From Chloroflexota bacterium (GTDB taxonomy: Bacteria > Chloroflexota > Dehalococcoidia > UBA2979), in assembly GCA_016875695.1 (NCBI GenBank), contig VGPB01000094.1:1-7633 (forward strand): DNA of 7,633 bases, in the 5' to 3' direction. Below, piece by piece: positions 1 to 7,042 of this stretch. A model generated the notes under the pieces. The model was not told the origin of the DNA, ran no database searches, and worked only from the letters and a program-made list of their open reading frames with translations. How positions within the stretch are numbered: position 1 is the stretch's first letter; every line of letters begins with the position of its first letter. A program made the translations under genes and the position numbers.

Positions 1-90
1 CCGCTCCCGCGCCGCGCTCGCCTCGGCCAGCTCGTCGAGCACCGCGCGCAGCGCCGCGGCCAGCGCCGGCTGCGCGGGCTCGCCCCTCAC
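1..90 (-). CDS. Unidentified protein, N-terminal fragment (cut by left edge)
   Basis: A GTG start at 90 opens 30 codons that run off the left edge, reading MRGEPAQPALAAALRAVLDE and continuing as an Ala/Glu/Arg-rich helix. It begins 13 bases after the stop of the leftward FmdB-type gene. A purine-rich GAAGGCAGGG stretch lies just upstream and could act as a Shine-Dalgarno, so it is probably the next gene in the same operon. The visible part looks like an amphipathic helix with no signal peptide, membrane segment or recognisable motif. I do not recognise the family, and no function can be assigned from 30 residues. The start codon is the most plausible one here but is not proven. Confidence 0.45.
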   Translation of the reverse strand, partial: MRGEPAQPALAAALRAVLDELAEASAARER

Positions 91-103
91 CTCAGCCCTG
101 CCT

Positions 104-451
104 TCACAGCTCGTCCACGGGGCCGGGCAGCTCCCCCTCGCGCGCCGCGTCGATCAGCTCGCGCGTCTCCGGCGGCAAATCCAGCCCGTACTGCTCGAAG
201 CGCTGCTCCACCCAGCGCCCGATCTGCCGCGGGTCGCGATAGCCATCCGCGGGCCGCCCGTCGCGCCCGGCGTGCCCGTACTCGTCCATCACGTCCTGGT
301 CAGTGCGCAGCCGCGCGACGGCCGACATCATGCGCGAGAGCCGCGTCGAGCCGCATGCCTGGCACACGGCGGCCACCTCAGCGCGGGCGGAGCGCACGAA
401 GACCGTCGTCAGCTCGCGGCAGTCAGAGCAGCGGTACTCGTAGATCGGCAT
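104..451 (-). CDS. FmdB-family zinc-ribbon protein, downstream copy
   Basis: A 115-residue protein beginning MPIYEYRCSDC, the hallmark start of the FmdB / CxxC-CxxC-SSSS regulatory-type zinc-ribbon family. The four zinc ligands are C8, C11, C30 and C33, followed by a short basic stretch (STRLSRMMSAV) and a hydrophilic helical tail of about 70 residues ending PGPVDEL. An in-frame ATG 39 bases further upstream would overlap the preceding gene and place 13 Arg-rich residues before the family start, so the start at 451 is preferred. It lies 22 bases after the stop of a paralogue with identical cysteine spacing, so the pair looks like an old tandem duplication. The family is linked to small zinc-binding putative regulators, but its biochemical role is generally unproven. 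No strong Shine-Dalgarno is visible, and translation may depend on coupling to the upstream gene. Confidence 0.86.
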   Translation of the reverse strand: MPIYEYRCSDCRELTTVFVRSARAEVAAVCQACGSTRLSRMMSAVARLRTDQDVMDEYGHAGRDGRPADGYRDPRQIGRWVEQRFEQYGLDLPPETRELIDAAREGELPGPVDEL

Positions 452-473
452 CGCTGGAGCGCCCCGGGCGCGC

Positions 474-923
474 CTAGTACGCGTGCCCACGGGCGGCGTC
501 CCGCGCGTCGCCGGACGCGGGGCTGCGCTCAGGCCGGCTCAGCTCCCGCAGCCGCTCGCCTGCCTTCGCGCGGAAGCCGTGATCGGCGTCGATGTGCTCC
601 CACTTCACGTCACCAGCCTCGGCGCGCTCCGCGAGCTCGCCGTAGTTCGTACCCAGCTCCTCGTCCCACTGCGCGCCCTCGCGGCGCGCCCAGCGGGCGA
701 ACTCCGGCACGTTGTTGTGCTGCAGCCGCGCCGCCACCGCCGTCTGGTCGATTTCCTCGATGCGCTGGCGCGCCGTGCGCCCGCGCACGAACGCCGACAT
801 CACCCGCGTCAGCCGCGCGTCACCGCACTGCGGGCACTGCGGGCGCGCGTCCGGATCCACCCGACGCAGCAGCACGTCCACGCGCTTCCCGCACCCCGCG
901 CAGTCGTACTGGTAGATCGGCAT
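474..923 (-). CDS. FmdB-family zinc-ribbon protein, upstream copy
   Basis: A 149-residue protein starting MPIYQYDCAGCGKRVDVLLR, with zinc ligands C8, C11, C30 and C33 and the family's following basic segment (DARLTRVMSAF, residues 35-45). The ribbon is the FmdB / CxxC-CxxC-SSSS type. After residue 45 comes a long charged, Glu/Arg-rich extension of about 100 residues that is predicted helical and soluble, with no membrane segment. The usual family proteins are shorter (about 70-110 residues), so the tail is the distinctive part. It shares cysteine positions with the next gene downstream, but the tails differ. A -10-like TACACT ends seven bases before the ATG and no Shine-Dalgarno is present, which suggests a leaderless transcript. 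Function is unknown; a regulatory or metal-handling role is only the family guess. Confidence 0.87.
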   Translation of the reverse strand: MPIYQYDCAGCGKRVDVLLRRVDPDARPQCPQCGDARLTRVMSAFVRGRTARQRIEEIDQTAVAARLQHNNVPEFARWARREGAQWDEELGTNYGELAERAEAGDVKWEHIDADHGFRAKAGERLRELSRPERSPASGDARDAARGHAY

Positions 924-930
924 ACGCCGA

Positions 931-959
931 AGTGTAGCGAGCCCCCCGGCCCCTCGCCA
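931..959 (-). promoter_or_regulatory. Candidate promoter for the FmdB pair (leaderless geometry)
   Basis: On the minus strand TACACT (936-931) is preceded, after a 17-base spacer, by a weak -35 TGGCGA (959-954). Exactly seven bases (TCGGCGT) separate the -10 hexamer from the ATG at 923. This spacing would put the transcription start at or next to the start codon. The same TACACT hexamer occurs in front of rplU, where it has a good -35. The -35 here matches the consensus in only three of six positions, so confidence is moderate. Confidence 0.5.
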
Positions 960-983
960 GCGAGCGCGGCGCCTCGCGCCTCG

Positions 984-1358
984 CTACGCGAGCTCGTCGA
1001 CCACGCCCACGACGTGCTCGATGGCGCAGATCGCACCATCCGCGCCCAGGTCGATCGCCACGAGATCGATGCGCATGTCGGGCGGCAGCTCCGGGTGCTC
1101 GGTGCCGTACGCGGAGGCGAGCGCCGCGAGCCGCCGCTGCTTCGCCGTCGACAGCGCCTCGCGCGCCGCCCCGAACCGCGATGGGCGGCGCAGCTTCACC
1201 TCGACCAGCACGAGCGTGCCGCCGTCTATCGTCACGAGGTCGATCTCGCCCGCCCGCGTGCGCACGTTGCGCGCGAGCATGCGGTGGCCATGGCGCTCGA
1301 AGTAGTCCGCGGCCAGCCGCTCCCCCGGCGCGCTCAGCCGCTGGCGCGGAGCCGTCAC
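984..1358 (-). CDS. yraN: YraN / UPF0102 family endonuclease-like protein
   Basis: A 124-residue protein of the UPF0102 family, which adopts a restriction-endonuclease-like fold. Visible family signatures are GERLAADYFERHG (12-24), ARNVRTRAGEIDLV (29-42) and LVLVEVKLR (49-57). D40 with E53 and K55 gives the PD-(D/E)xK-type acidic and lysine arrangement. The C-terminal IDLVAID strand (97-103) is also typical, and the length is normal for the family. The GTG at 1358 is chosen because it overlaps the rnhB stop by four bases (GTGA), a translational-coupling arrangement, and leaves a normal family N-terminus. The rnhB-yraN neighbourhood recurs in many bacteria. The cellular substrate is not established, although a role in DNA processing or repair is often proposed. 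Confidence in the family is high; confidence in any specific activity is low. Confidence 0.9.
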   Translation of the reverse strand: MTAPRQRLSAPGERLAADYFERHGHRMLARNVRTRAGEIDLVTIDGGTLVLVEVKLRRPSRFGAAREALSTAKQRRLAALASAYGTEHPELPPDMRIDLVAIDLGADGAICAIEHVVGVVDELA

Positions 1359-1996
1359 GCGGCGGGCGGCCGCGCGCGGCGCGCCGCCTCCCGCACCGGC
1401 ACCCACGTCTGGCGGTGCGCCGTGGAGGGGCCCAGCCGCCACAGCGCGTCGCGATGCTCCGGCGTCGCGTAGCCCTTGTGCGTCGCGAAGCCGTAGCCCG
1501 GCAGCGCCGCGTCGAGCCGGCACATCAGCTCGTCGCGCGCCACCTTCGCCACGATGCTCGCCGCCGCGACCGACACACACAACGCGTCGCCGCCGATGAC
1601 CGCGCGCTGCGGCGTGCCGCCGGCCACCACCTCCCGCCCGTCGACGATCAGCGCGTCCGGCGGCGCCTGCAGCGCGCGCACCGCACGCCACATCGCCAGC
1701 CGCGTCGCCGCCACGATCCCCAGCTGGTCCACCACGTGGCACGACGCCGCGCCCAGCCCCCAGTCCGCGTGCGCGCGGATCGCTGCGGCCAGCTCGATGC
1801 GCTCCTCTGGCGTGAGCTGCTTCGAGTCACGCAGCCGACCGATCCAGCGCGCCCGCGAGCTCGGCAACACCACCGCCCCGGCCAACACCGGCCCAGCGAG
1901 CGGGCCCCGCCCCACCTCGTCGACGCCCGCCACTCGCAGGTGCCCCGCGCGCTCCAGCGCACGCTCCACCCGCCACCCGGGGACCAGCGCCGTCAT
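1355..1996 (-). CDS. rnhB: Ribonuclease HII
   Basis: A 213-residue type 2 RNase H, which cuts the RNA strand of RNA-DNA hybrids and removes ribonucleotides misincorporated in DNA. The metal-binding acidic residues are all visible: D26 and E27 in the GVDEVGRGPLAGPV block (24-37), D119 in ALIVDG and D137 in VIGGDA. They are followed by the AAASIVAKVARDELM helix (145-159) and the C-terminal PGYGFATHKGYATPEH block (166-181) with the conserved GY-x-T-x-H pattern. Length is normal. The start at 1996 is chosen because a -10-like TAGGAT ends seven bases upstream, which suits a leaderless transcript. The in-frame ATG at 2005 (adding MRR) would lie inside that hexamer but remains possible. It is transcribed divergently from ftsH and overlaps yraN by four bases. 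Confidence 0.94.
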   Translation of the reverse strand: MTALVPGWRVERALERAGHLRVAGVDEVGRGPLAGPVLAGAVVLPSSRARWIGRLRDSKQLTPEERIELAAAIRAHADWGLGAASCHVVDQLGIVAATRLAMWRAVRALQAPPDALIVDGREVVAGGTPQRAVIGGDALCVSVAAASIVAKVARDELMCRLDAALPGYGFATHKGYATPEHRDALWRLGPSTAHRQTWVPVREAARRARPPAA

Positions 1997-2003
1997 GCGC
2001 CGC

Positions 2004-2033
2004 ATCCTAGGCCCCCCGAAAGCGAGCAGGCAA
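2004..2033 (-). promoter_or_regulatory. Candidate rnhB promoter (leaderless geometry)
   Basis: Minus-strand TTGCCT (2033-2028) and TAGGAT (2009-2004) are separated by 18 bases; each matches the sigma-70 consensus in four of six positions. Seven bases (GCGGCGC) then lead to the ATG at 1996, so transcription would begin at or beside the start codon. The alternative rnhB start at 2005 would lie inside this -10 element. Confidence 0.5.
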
Positions 2034-2125
2034 CTGAGCAATTGCGCCGTCCGCGTTCGTTCCCGCACACATCGTGCACACCGAATGCAGCGACTTCCCG
2101 GGGGCGCTCGCGCCGCGGAATGGGC

Positions 2126-2131
2126 TACACT
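2126..2131 (+). promoter_or_regulatory. Candidate -10 element of ftsH
   Basis: TACACT in the rnhB-ftsH intergenic region is identical to the -10 of the rplU promoter and of the FmdB pair. No respectable -35 lies 16-19 bases upstream, where the sequence is G/C-rich. Transcription from it would begin near 2138 and give an untranslated leader of about 60 bases before the ATG at 2198. The missing -35 may mean that an activator or an alternative sigma factor is needed, or that this match is chance. Confidence 0.4.
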
Positions 2132-2197
2132 GGTCGCACCGAACGCGCGTGCGAGGGGGTGTCGCACGACTTGCCCCCCGACGGGAGTCGCCGCTTC

Positions 2198-4168
<1,971 letters not shown>

Positions 4169-4187
4169 CACCCACTCGCAGCAACCC

Positions 4188-4218
4188 CCGAACGGGGCCC
4201 TCATAGGGCCCCGTTCGG
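4188..4218 (+). terminator. Perfect hairpin after ftsH, probable terminator
   Basis: Arms 4188-4200 (CCGAACGGGGCCC) and 4206-4218 (GGGCCCCGTTCGG) are exact reverse complements of 13 bases around a five-base TCATA loop; the outer T and A of the loop can also pair. It starts 20 bases after the ftsH stop. No U-tract follows on either strand, so it is not a canonical intrinsic terminator. It could still stop or stabilise transcripts from either side, since ftsH and the DedA gene converge here. Confidence 0.65.
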
Positions 4219-4230
4219 CATGACCTGTCA

Positions 4231-4284
4231 CCCTCACCCCCGGCCCCTTGCCCCGCTCGCGGGGAAAGGGGTCGGGGGTGAGGG
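4231..4284. repeat. REP-like imperfect palindrome between convergent genes
   Basis: Left arm 4231-4254 (beginning CCCTCACCCCCGG) and right arm 4261-4284 (ending TCGGGGGTGAGGG) pair over 24 positions with one G-U wobble and one G-A mismatch, around a GCTCGC loop. It begins 12 bases after the smaller hairpin. C-rich/G-rich palindromes ending in CCCTCACCCC / GGGGTGAGGG are a familiar class of dispersed intergenic repeat in GC-rich genomes. They often give spurious translations of the type LTPDPFPRERGKG, which this one does on the minus strand. Only one copy is visible here, so its repetitive nature is inferred. Confidence 0.62.
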
Positions 4285-4331
4285 GCCCTCTCGCATGCGG
4301 CCAGCGACGCGGCGAGCGAGGTGAGCGCGGC

Positions 4332-5081
4332 TCAGTCCTCTGCGCCACCCGCGCGCGCGCCCACGGCCACCGGCGGCGGCGGCGCGCCCGCGGCAGCGGC
4401 CGCGTTCGGGCGCGCACGCCGCCGCGACCGCTCCACCTCGCGCCGCACGAACAAGAACCACGCCACCGCCCCCACGAACAGCCCGATGCGCAGCGCGGGG
4501 TGCTGCTCCAGCGAGCCGTCCGGCGTCAGCACCGCGCGCCCCAGGACCACGCCCGCACCCATCCACACCGCGTTCGCGATGATCGCGCCCGTGTAGTCCA
4601 GCGGCAGCCACACGCGCAGCGGCAACCCCACCGCCCCCGCGCCGAACGGCCCAACCGCCCGCGTCACGCTATTCAAGTGGTAGAAGGGGATCAGCCAGCG
4701 CAGCCGCCCGCGCTCCAGCGCGTCGCGCACGATCGTCTCGCCGTAGCGCATCGCCGGCCCCACCCGCGTGCTCGCGAGGCGCGACGCCCCGAGACGCCCC
4801 GCCGCATACGACACGCTGTCGCCCAGCATCGTGCCCACCACCGCCACGCCCAGCATCAGCGGGATCAACTGCCCCTCCTCCGCCGCGTACGCCCCGGCGA
4901 GGAAGATCAGCACCACGCCCGGGACCACCACGCCGAGCCCGATTGTCGCCTCGAGCAGCGCCGCCACGAACACGATCGGCGTACCGTACTGGCGGAAGAG
5001 GTCGGAAAGCAGCACGAAGACGCGGTCGGCCAGCCAGTTGACCGCGTAGTACGGCGCCATCACCACGTCGACGAGGTCCAA
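4332..5081 (-). CDS. DedA / VTT-domain family membrane protein (divergent)
   Basis: A 249-residue multi-spanning inner-membrane protein. Hydrophobic segments lie at about 34-66, 72-90, 145-182 and 197-212, followed by a basic, Ala/Pro-rich cytoplasmic tail. DedA signatures include E44, PG (54-55), AG (62-63), G87-D88-x3-Y92-x2-G95-R96 and R141 before GPFGAG (144-149). DedA proteins support membrane homeostasis, and several move undecaprenyl phosphate or other phospholipids across the membrane. The acidic residue usually following PG is V56 here, and the Arg six residues before R141 is H135, so the usual proton/substrate residues are incomplete. The TTG start at 5081 is favoured by a strong GGGAGGA (minus strand, 5091-5085) just upstream; the in-frame ATG at 5060 lies too far from it. 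The gene converges on ftsH and diverges from rplU. Confidence 0.82.
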   Translation of the reverse strand: MDLVDVVMAPYYAVNWLADRVFVLLSDLFRQYGTPIVFVAALLEATIGLGVVVPGVVLIFLAGAYAAEEGQLIPLMLGVAVVGTMLGDSVSYAAGRLGASRLASTRVGPAMRYGETIVRDALERGRLRWLIPFYHLNSVTRAVGPFGAGAVGLPLRVWLPLDYTGAIIANAVWMGAGVVLGRAVLTPDGSLEQHPALRIGLFVGAVAWFLFVRREVERSRRRARPNAAAAAGAPPPPVAVGARAGGAED

Positions 5082-5084
5082 GCG

Positions 5085-5091
5085 TCCTCCC
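5085..5091 (-). promoter_or_regulatory. Shine-Dalgarno deciding the TTG start of the DedA gene
   Basis: Minus-strand GGGAGGA ends three bases before the TTG at 5081. Spacing is similar to the rplU site (GAGGAGG, three bases, ATG). It is the strongest anti-SD match in the region on this strand and is 24 bases from the next in-frame ATG, so it supports the rare start codon. Confidence 0.7.
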
Positions 5092-5101
5092 GCAAGCCGC
5101 G

Positions 5102-5130
5102 TTGACCCGTATCGGACTGGTTCCTACACT
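5102..5130 (+). promoter_or_regulatory. Sigma-70-type promoter of the rplU operon
   Basis: TTGACC (5102-5107) and TACACT (5125-5130) are separated by the ideal 17 bases. Predicted transcription starts near 5137, giving a leader of about 20 bases that carries the rplU Shine-Dalgarno. This is the best promoter in the window. The leader is too short for an extended L21-binding structure like those known upstream of rplU in Firmicutes. Confidence 0.82.
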
Positions 5131-5147
5131 ACTATGGTCCGTTACCC

Positions 5148-5154
5148 GAGGAGG
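5148..5154 (+). promoter_or_regulatory. Shine-Dalgarno of rplU
   Basis: GAGGAGG lies three bases before the ATG at 5158. It selects this start over the in-frame ATG at 5134, which would precede the predicted transcription start and add eight residues absent from the L21 family. Confidence 0.8.
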
Positions 5155-5157
5155 CTC

Positions 5158-5469
5158 ATGTACGCCATCGTCCGCAGCGGCGGCAAGCAGTATCGCGTCC
5201 GCGAAGGCGACGAGATCGTCGTCGACCGCCTCGCTGGTGAGCCCGGCTCCGCCGTCGCCCTCGACGTGCTCCTGCTCGACCACGACGGCACGGTCAGCGT
5301 GGGCACGCCCACCGTCGCCAGCGCCAGCGTCGATGCGCAAGTCGCCGAGCACGTGCGCGCAAAGAAGGTGATCGCCTTCAAGTACAAGAACAAGACGCGT
5401 CGCCGCCAGCAACGCGGCCACCGCCAGCCGCAGACGCGCATCACCATCACGAGTATCAGAGGCGGCTAG
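5158..5469 (+). CDS. rplU: Large ribosomal subunit protein bL21
   Basis: A 103-residue bL21, a 50S subunit protein that binds 23S rRNA. It begins MYAIVRSGGKQYRVREGDEI, the family's N-terminal signature. The middle is the beta-barrel region, and the C-terminal rRNA-binding segment is KYKNKTRRRQQRGHRQPQTR (76-95), with the conserved GHRQ-x-x-T pattern. Length is normal. It is the first gene of a plus-strand operon, with rpmA 41 bases downstream, as is usual for bL21 and bL27. There is no ribosomal-protein protease gene (ysxB/prp) between them, in keeping with the short bL27 N-terminus. Expression is driven by the strong promoter just upstream. Confidence 0.97.
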   Translation: MYAIVRSGGKQYRVREGDEIVVDRLAGEPGSAVALDVLLLDHDGTVSVGTPTVASASVDAQVAEHVRAKKVIAFKYKNKTRRRQQRGHRQPQTRITITSIRGG

Positions 5470-5494
5470 CGCCGGCCCGCTCCCTACCACGCAC

Positions 5495-5502
5495 AAGGAA
5501 GG
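5495..5502 (+). promoter_or_regulatory. Shine-Dalgarno of rpmA
   Basis: AAGGAAGG, followed by eight bases (CACGCGCG), precedes the ATG at 5511. This is good spacing and fixes the start at the family-typical MAHKKSGG. Confidence 0.75.
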
Positions 5503-5510
5503 CACGCGCG

Positions 5511-5813
5511 ATGGCACACAAGAAGTCCGGCGGCTCATCGAAGAACGGCCGCGACTCCAACGCGCAGCGTCTGGGCGTCAAGCGCTTCGACGGCCAGCTG
5601 GTCACCGCCGGCTCGATCATCGTGCGCCAGCGTGGCACCCGCATCCATGCCGGCGAGAACGTCGGCGTCGGTCGCGACCACACGCTCTGGGCACAGATCG
5701 AGGGCACGGTGAAGTTCGCGCCTTACGCCAAGGGGCGCCGCAAGCAAGTCTCGATCTTCCCGATCGGCCTTCCGGCCGAGCCCGTCGCCGGCGTCCCCGC
5801 CGAGATCGCGTAG
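5511..5813 (+). CDS. rpmA: Large ribosomal subunit protein bL27
   Basis: A 100-residue bL27, whose flexible N-terminus reaches the peptidyl transferase centre and helps position tRNA. The sequence opens MAHKKSGGSSKNGRDSNAQR, directly at the mature family start. There is therefore no N-terminal extension of the Firmicutes type that needs processing by the Prp protease. The core LGVKRFDGQLVTAGSIIVRQ (21-40) and RGTRIHAGENVGVGRDHTLW (41-60) match the family closely. The tail after about residue 85 is a short, Pro/Ala-rich variable region. It sits between rplU and rpmE in one operon. Many bacteria carry obgE after rpmA, but here rpmE follows instead. Confidence 0.97.
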   Translation: MAHKKSGGSSKNGRDSNAQRLGVKRFDGQLVTAGSIIVRQRGTRIHAGENVGVGRDHTLWAQIEGTVKFAPYAKGRRKQVSIFPIGLPAEPVAGVPAEIA

Positions 5814-5829
5814 CCGGAGCACGTGCGCC

Positions 5830-6039
5830 ATGAAAGCCGACATCCATCCCGCGAACGTCCCGTGTGTGATCACGTGCTCGTCGTGCGGCAAGCGCTGGGA
5901 CACCACCTCCGTCAGGCCCGAGATGCGCGTCGACGTGTGCAGCGCGTGCCACCCGTTCTTCACGGGCGAGCAGCGCATCGTCGACACGGCCGGTCGCGTC
6001 GAGCGCTTCCGCCGCCGCTACGCCCGGCGCGAGCAGTAG
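5830..6039 (+). CDS. rpmE: Large ribosomal subunit protein bL31, zinc-binding form
   Basis: A 69-residue bL31, which bridges the 50S central protuberance and the 30S head. The family start MKADIHP is followed by four zinc-ribbon cysteines, C16, C19, C37 and C40, then the conserved HPFFTGEQRIVDTAGRVERF block (41-60) and a basic tail. Because the cysteines are intact, this is the zinc-containing (C+) paralogue rather than the zinc-starvation form. The stop of rpmA lies 16 bases upstream, with a GGAG ten bases before the ATG. Residue C12 is an additional cysteine outside the ribbon. Confidence 0.96.
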   Translation: MKADIHPANVPCVITCSSCGKRWDTTSVRPEMRVDVCSACHPFFTGEQRIVDTAGRVERFRRRYARREQ

Positions 6040-6085
6040 CCGCCGGCGCACGGCGCGACGCGCCCGCGTCCGCCCGTCTCGACGC

Positions 6086-6985
6086 ATGCCCGTAGCGCGC
6101 CCCACTTACGGCGGCCAAGCCGTCATCGAGGGCGTGATGATCCGCGGCCCCCGCGCGATGGCGATCGCCGTGCGCCAGCCCGACGGCGCCATCGTGCTGC
6201 GCTCGGAGCCGCTCGGCGGCATCTACAGCGCTGCGATGCGCCGCGTCCCGTTGCTACGCGGCGTGTCAGTGCTCTGGGAGACGCTCGCGCTCGGCATGCG
6301 CGCGCTCGCGTGGTCGGCCGCCGTCGCCGGCGGCGCCCCCGCCGATGCCGCCGCGGCACGCACGCTCGGCCTCGTGACCTGGCTCACAATGGCCGCGTCG
6401 ATGACCTTCGGCGTGGTGCTCTTCTTCCTGCTGCCCGTGCTCGGCACCGCGTGGCTCGAGGCGTTCCTGCCCGGCCTCGCCGTCGTCGCGCTCGAGGGCG
6501 TGATCCGCATCGCGCTGCTCATCGGCTACGTGTGGGCGATCGGCCGCTCGCCCGAGATCGCGCGCGTGTTCCAGTACCACGGAGCCGAGCACATGACCAT
6601 CCACGCCTTCGAGCATGGCCAGGCGCCCACGGTTCCCGCGGTGCGCCGCTTCGCGAAGGAGCACCCGCGCTGCGGCACCTCGTTCCTGCTCACCGTCGGC
6701 GTAGTGGCCGTGCTCGTCTTCGCGCTACTCGGCTCGCCGCCGCTGTGGTGGCGGCTGGCTTCGCGCGTGCTGCTCATCCCGCTGATCGCCGCCATCGCCT
6801 ACGAGGCCATCCGCTTCGCCGGCTTCCACCAGCGCTGGCCGGTGGTGCGCTGGCTCTTCGCCGGCAACCTAGCGCTTCAGAAGCTCACCACCCGCACCCC
6901 CGACGACGAGCAGATCCAGGTCGCGATCGCCGCGCTCGACCGCGCGATCGTCGAGGAGCAGGCCGCCTCGCCCAGCGCCGCCTGA
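6086..6985 (+). CDS. yqhQ: YqhQ-like DUF1385 integral membrane protein
   Basis: A 299-residue protein of the DUF1385 (YqhQ) family. The N-terminal signature is YGGQAVIEGVMIRGP (8-22). A central motif block FQYHGAEHMTIHAFEHG (162-178) precedes HPRCGTSFL (193-201), placing several His residues and C196 close together. The C-terminal KLTTRTPDDEQIQVAIAAL (266-284) is also typical. Membrane segments are likely at about 96-118, 128-152, 199-216 and 225-245. The biochemical function is not established. The clustered His/Glu/Cys residues could bind a metal, but that is inference. It follows rpmE by 46 bases on the same strand; rpmE-yqhQ adjacency, often followed by prfA, is seen in several phyla, though prfA is not present here. 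No Shine-Dalgarno is obvious before the ATG. Confidence 0.93.
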   Translation: MPVARPTYGGQAVIEGVMIRGPRAMAIAVRQPDGAIVLRSEPLGGIYSAAMRRVPLLRGVSVLWETLALGMRALAWSAAVAGGAPADAAAARTLGLVTWLTMAASMTFGVVLFFLLPVLGTAWLEAFLPGLAVVALEGVIRIALLIGYVWAIGRSPEIARVFQYHGAEHMTIHAFEHGQAPTVPAVRRFAKEHPRCGTSFLLTVGVVAVLVFALLGSPPLWWRLASRVLLIPLIAAIAYEAIRFAGFHQRWPVVRWLFAGNLALQKLTTRTPDDEQIQVAIAALDRAIVEEQAASPSAA

Positions 6986-7011
6986 GCCTGCTCCGTGCCT
7001 GCCCGCGCGCG

Positions 7012-7020
7012 TGTTATGCT
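7012..7020 (+). promoter_or_regulatory. Candidate extended -10 promoter before the DUF4395 gene
   Basis: TGTTATGCT combines a TG extended element with a TATGCT hexamer (7015-7020, four of six to consensus). No good -35 is seen at normal spacing. Transcription would begin near 7027. In-frame TTG (7028) lies exactly seven bases after the hexamer, and in-frame GTG codons follow at 7043 and 7058. It would let the DUF4395 pair be expressed apart from the ribosomal operon. Confidence 0.4.
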
Positions 7021-7042
7021 GACATTGTTGACCGCGTCAGTC

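Noticed and set aside
483..1472. A 329-codon plus-strand frame over the FmdB and yraN genes
   Set aside because: Composition is Arg/Ala/His-rich shadow sequence opposite three well-supported minus-strand genes.
1181..2197. An open reading frame of 339 codons extending ftsH upstream in frame
   Set aside because: It runs antisense through yraN and rnhB, is Arg/Pro/His-rich with no recognisable domain, and reflects lack of stop codons in GC-rich sequence. The FtsH family N-terminus begins at 2198.
4194..4290. A nine-base direct repeat GGGGCCCTC (4194-4202 and 4282-4290) around the palindrome, considered as a target-site duplication
   Set aside because: Both copies overlap the hairpin arms and consist of G/C runs expected by chance here; they do not neatly flank an element.
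4248..5105. A 285-codon plus-strand frame opposite the DedA gene
   Set aside because: His/Arg/Pro-rich shadow; the minus strand carries the membrane protein with a Shine-Dalgarno and family motifs.
6040..6085. A possible terminator hairpin between rpmE and yqhQ
   Set aside because: Only a five-base GGCGC/GCGCC stem with a three-base loop and no U-tract, too weak in this GC context.
5617..6105. Minus-strand frames opposite rpmA and rpmE
   Set aside because: Antisense to certain ribosomal protein genes, with no start signals or recognisable domains.
7028..7033. TTGACC considered as a -35 for the DUF4395 gene
   Set aside because: No -10-like hexamer lies 16-19 bases downstream; the sequence there (AGCGCG) is unsuitable.
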